This document shows, one piece after another, positions 61,705 to 64,000 of a stretch of 64,000 nt of DNA (positions within the stretch are counted from its first letter, which is position 1; every line of letters begins with the position of its first letter). The position numbers and the translations under genes were made by a program. Source of the DNA: Mycobacterium sp. SMC-8. Its GTDB lineage: Bacteria; Actinomycetota; Actinomycetes; Mycobacteriales; Mycobacteriaceae. The notes under the pieces are model-generated. The model saw only the letters and a list, made by a program, of their open reading frames with translations, had not been told where the DNA came from and ran no database searches. The stretch is taken from the NCBI RefSeq assembly GCF_025263565.1, contig NZ_CP079865.1:2046001-2110000 (forward strand). Reading direction: 5' to 3'.

Positions 61705-62481
61705 ATGACCGCGAAACCCCTGATTGCCGTCACCCTCAACGCCACCGAACTCGACCGGATGGTGCACTGGCGCAAGATGTTCGACGGCCTGCAAACCGTC
61801 GGAGCGATACCGATGGCGGTCGAGTGCGCGAGCTCGATCGTCGACATCGCACACACCGTCGGGACCGTCGACGGGCTGATCATCAGCGGCGGCGGAGACG
61901 TGGATCCGCGCCGATGGGGAGGAGACCCCGAGGATCCGACACTGACCTGGGTGAACCCGGTCCGCGACGAGAACGAGATCGCGGCGTTCGAAGCCGCCTG
62001 GCAACTGGGTCTCCCCACATTGGCGATCTGCCGTGGCGCCCAACTCGTCACCGCCGCCCGCGGCGGTGCGCTCTATGCGGATCTGCCCCGCGATTTCCCC
62101 TCGCCGATCGCGCACCGTCTGGGGGAGGAGGCCCTGCTCGAGACCGCGCACGACGTCGAGCTCGTCGAAGGCGGCCGCATCGCGCGGTGGACGCAGGCCG
62201 GCTCCCGCATGAAGGTCAACAGCCAGCACCACCAAGGGGTGCGCCGGTTGGCCGAGGGCTTTACCGCTGCCGCGTACGCCCCCGACGGTTTGGTGGAAGC
62301 CTTCGAGTCCCCCGACCACCCGTTCACCGCGGTGCAGTGGCATCCCGAAGTCAACTGGGGGTCGTGCGAGTTCTCCTACCGCATCCTCGATGGCTTCGTC
62401 GAGTCGTGCAGGGAGAGGCGGGCCAGCACCTTGTCCAGCGTGACGGGCAGGCCGCGCACCCGGACCCCGGTGGCGTTGTAG
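61705..62481 (+). CDS. Gamma-glutamyl hydrolase, class I amidotransferase (PuuD-like)
   Basis: 258 residues. Peptidase C26 fold: IISGGGDVDPRRWGG, nucleophile in AICRGAQLV (Cys near 109), catalytic His-Glu in AVQWHPEVNW. Relatives release gamma-glutamate from gamma-glutamyl-GABA. With two GS-like ligases nearby, it completes a gamma-glutamyl pathway. It follows the monooxygenase by 24 bp. Its last 106 bp overlap the convergent molybdenum enzyme gene, and its C-terminal tail looks unconserved there. Confidence 0.9.
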   Translation: MTAKPLIAVTLNATELDRMVHWRKMFDGLQTVGAIPMAVECASSIVDIAHTVGTVDGLIISGGGDVDPRRWGGDPEDPTLTWVNPVRDENEIAAFEAAWQLGLPTLAICRGAQLVTAARGGALYADLPRDFPSPIAHRLGEEALLETAHDVELVEGGRIARWTQAGSRMKVNSQHHQGVRRLAEGFTAAAYAPDGLVEAFESPDHPFTAVQWHPEVNWGSCEFSYRILDGFVESCRERRASTLSSVTGRPRTRTPVAL

Positions 62482-64000
62482 ACCGCGTTGACGACCGCCG
62501 CGGCCGAGCCGACGATGCCGATCTCCCCGGCGCCGCGCGAACCCATCGGGTTGAAATGCTCGTCGACCTCGTCGAGCCAGATGGCGTCGATGTCCTGCAC
62601 ATCCGCGTGCGCGCTGATGTGATAGTTCGCCAGGTCTTGGGTCACGACATGCCCGAAGCGTGGATCGCGCACGCTCTCCTCGTGCAACGCCATCGACAGA
62701 CCCATCGTCATGCCGCCGATCAGCTGCGAGCGCAGCGTCAGCGCGTTGATCGCCCGGCCGACCGAGAACACCCCGAGCATGCGCGGCACGCGGATCTCGC
62801 CGGTGTCCCGGTTGACGCGCGCCTCGACGAAGTGCGCGCCGAACGACGCCACGGTGTACGCGTCGGCATCCGGGTTCTCGGCCGACTCCGCGGTGGTGGT
62901 GGCCCCGACCGCGGGCGGATCACCGTGGTCACGCCGGAACTGTTGGGCCGCAGCGACGATCGCCGACCCCCAGGACGTGATGCCCGACGATCCGCCCGCC
63001 ACCGACGCCGGCGGCAGAGCGGTGTCACCGATGTGCAGATCGACCGCCGCCAGGTCGCATGCCAGTGCATCCGCCGCGATCTGGGACAGCGCCGTCCACG
63101 TTCCGGTGCCGATGTCCGCCGCGCCGATGTGCACCTCGTAGCGGCCGTCGGCGGCGTAGGTGATGCGAGCCGCGTTGCCCGGCATCGCCATCCCCGGGTA
63201 GGTCGCCGACGCCACCCCGAGGCCCGTGAACCATTCGCCGACAAACCTGTTGCCGGGGTGCGGATCACGCGCCGCCCATCCGAAACGCTCGGCGCCGAGC
63301 CGCAGGCACTCCACCAGATGCCGACCCGACCAGGGCTTACCCGTCTCGGGATCGACCTCGGGATCGTTGCGGATCCGCAGTTCGATCGGGTCGATGCCGG
63401 CGGCCACCGCGAGCTCGTCCATCGCCACCTCGGCGGCGAACGTGCCGGGGCACTCGCCCGGGGCCCGCATCCAGAACGGGACCGGCACGTCGAGCGCGGC
63501 CAGCCGGTGCGATGTCCGGCGGTTCGGCGACGCGTACATCTTGCGTGACGTCACCGCTGTCTGCTCGGCGTATTCTTTGACCGCCGAGGTCTGTTCGATG
63601 ACATCATGGGCAAGGGCGGTCAGGCGTCCGTCCCGTTCCGCACCAAGGCGCAACCGCTGGATGGTCGGCGTGCGGTAGCCGACGAGCGAGAACATCTGCT
63701 GGCGGGTCAGTGCCAGCTTCACCGGGCGTCCGTCGGACCGCTGCGCGGCGAGCAGCGTCAGCACGTTGTGGGCGTGGGGCGCGCCCTTGGAACCGAACCC
63801 ACCGCCCACATGCGGCGCCACCACGTGTACGTGCTCGGGATCCAACCCGAACAGCGGCGCGAGCGTCTTGCGCACCGCGTGCACTCCCTGCGTGGAGTCG
63901 TACAGAGTGACCGACGTGGCGCCGCCGTCGGTGCTCCAGCGTGCGATGCAAGCGTGCGGCTCCATCGGGTTGTTGTGCTCGATGGGTGTGGTGTACGTCT
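62376..64000 (-). CDS. Xanthine dehydrogenase-family molybdopterin-binding subunit, 5' end missing
   Basis: At least 541 codons of the large molybdenum subunit; the frame is open past the window edge (TPIEHNNPMEPHA at the edge is an internal motif). Further motifs: VGGGFGSKGAPHAHNVLTLL, APGECPGTFAAEVAMDELAV and GSRGAGEIGIVGSAAAVVNA with the catalytic Glu near its end. These enzymes hydroxylate purines, aldehydes or N-heterocycles. Small FAD and Fe-S subunits would be expected upstream, outside the window. Confidence 0.9.
   Translation of the reverse strand, partial: TYTTPIEHNNPMEPHACIARWSTDGGATSVTLYDSTQGVHAVRKTLAPLFGLDPEHVHVVAPHVGGGFGSKGAPHAHNVLTLLAAQRSDGRPVKLALTRQQMFSLVGYRTPTIQRLRLGAERDGRLTALAHDVIEQTSAVKEYAEQTAVTSRKMYASPNRRTSHRLAALDVPVPFWMRAPGECPGTFAAEVAMDELAVAAGIDPIELRIRNDPEVDPETGKPWSGRHLVECLRLGAERFGWAARDPHPGNRFVGEWFTGLGVASATYPGMAMPGNAARITYAADGRYEVHIGAADIGTGTWTALSQIAADALACDLAAVDLHIGDTALPPASVAGGSSGITSWGSAIVAAAQQFRRDHGDPPAVGATTTAESAENPDADAYTVASFGAHFVEARVNRDTGEIRVPRMLGVFSVGRAINALTLRSQLIGGMTMGLSMALHEESVRDPRFGHVVTQDLANYHISAHADVQDIDAIWLDEVDEHFNPMGSRGAGEIGIVGSAAAVVNAVYNATGVRVRGLPVTLDKVLARLSLHDSTKPSRMR

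Noticed and set aside
61104..63548. 814-codon plus-strand frame over the monooxygenase, hydrolase and molybdenum genes
   Set aside because: Arg/Pro/His-rich translation typical of a shadow frame; three recognised genes occupy the same DNA.

Overview
The window is high-GC actinobacterial DNA, most likely a fast-growing Mycolicibacterium or close relative. Support comes from a GH16 beta-glucanase whose protein resembles M. tuberculosis Rv0315, from a dcd / UDP-glucose dehydrogenase / rmlA neighbourhood resembling Rv0321-Rv0334, from an MPT53/CcdA-type pair, from many GTG starts and ATGA start/stop overlaps, and from mobile elements of mycobacterial type. These names are recalled, not searched.

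Layout. (1) 1-16.1 kb, core plus accessory metabolism: an MFS exporter, a hemerythrin protein, a secreted thioredoxin with its CcdA partner, an SBP56-type methanethiol oxidase, a secreted hydrolase-lipocalin fusion, GH16, nitrobindin, a GT4 / Gfo-Idh / MDR group, a very large AAA regulator and a methyltransferase. (2) 16.4-22.0 kb, a decayed integrative element (element A). A damaged 3' half of tRNA-Gly marks its left end. It holds a broken tyrosine integrase split by an IS1549-like insertion sequence with 109-bp target duplications, small orphan genes and a HEPN-motif protein. (3) 22.04-41.16 kb, a younger element (element B), bounded by perfect 41-bp direct repeats of the 5' half of the same tRNA-Gly(CCC). 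It has phage-satellite-like modules: integrase, a disrupted excisionase, a D5-type primase/helicase, small phage-type genes and a TerS-like gene. It has no capsid, tail or lysis genes. Its right half is a probable defence cassette: a four-gene operon (PemK-like, sigma-like, unknown, DUF3696-type AAA ATPase) convergent with HerA, NurA and an N6-adenine methylase. Element B itself carries an IS110-family element and a second small insertion inside its excisionase. (4) 41.2-49.3 kb, chromosomal backbone: secreted cupin, dcd, a DUF7159-like actin-fold membrane protein, a frameshifted UDP-glucose 6-dehydrogenase, a P450, small enzymes and rmlA. (5) 49.4-62.5 kb, a catabolic locus for an amine or amide: permease, GntR/FCD regulator, SDRs, a DUF1116 protein, two glutamine-synthetase-like ligases, an HSL esterase, a Baeyer-Villiger-type monooxygenase and a gamma-glutamyl hydrolase. 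It ends at a truncated xanthine-dehydrogenase-type molybdenum subunit.

How parts fit. Both elements use the anticodon stem-loop of one tRNA-Gly, so the intact tRNA appears to be a mosaic with its 3' half from element A and its 5' half from element B. The catabolic locus shares sequence motifs at three promoters, which points to one GntR regulon. Glutamylation by the GS-like enzymes and release by the class-I amidotransferase hydrolase would form a gamma-glutamyl route. No rRNA genes, CRISPR arrays or plasmid origins were seen.
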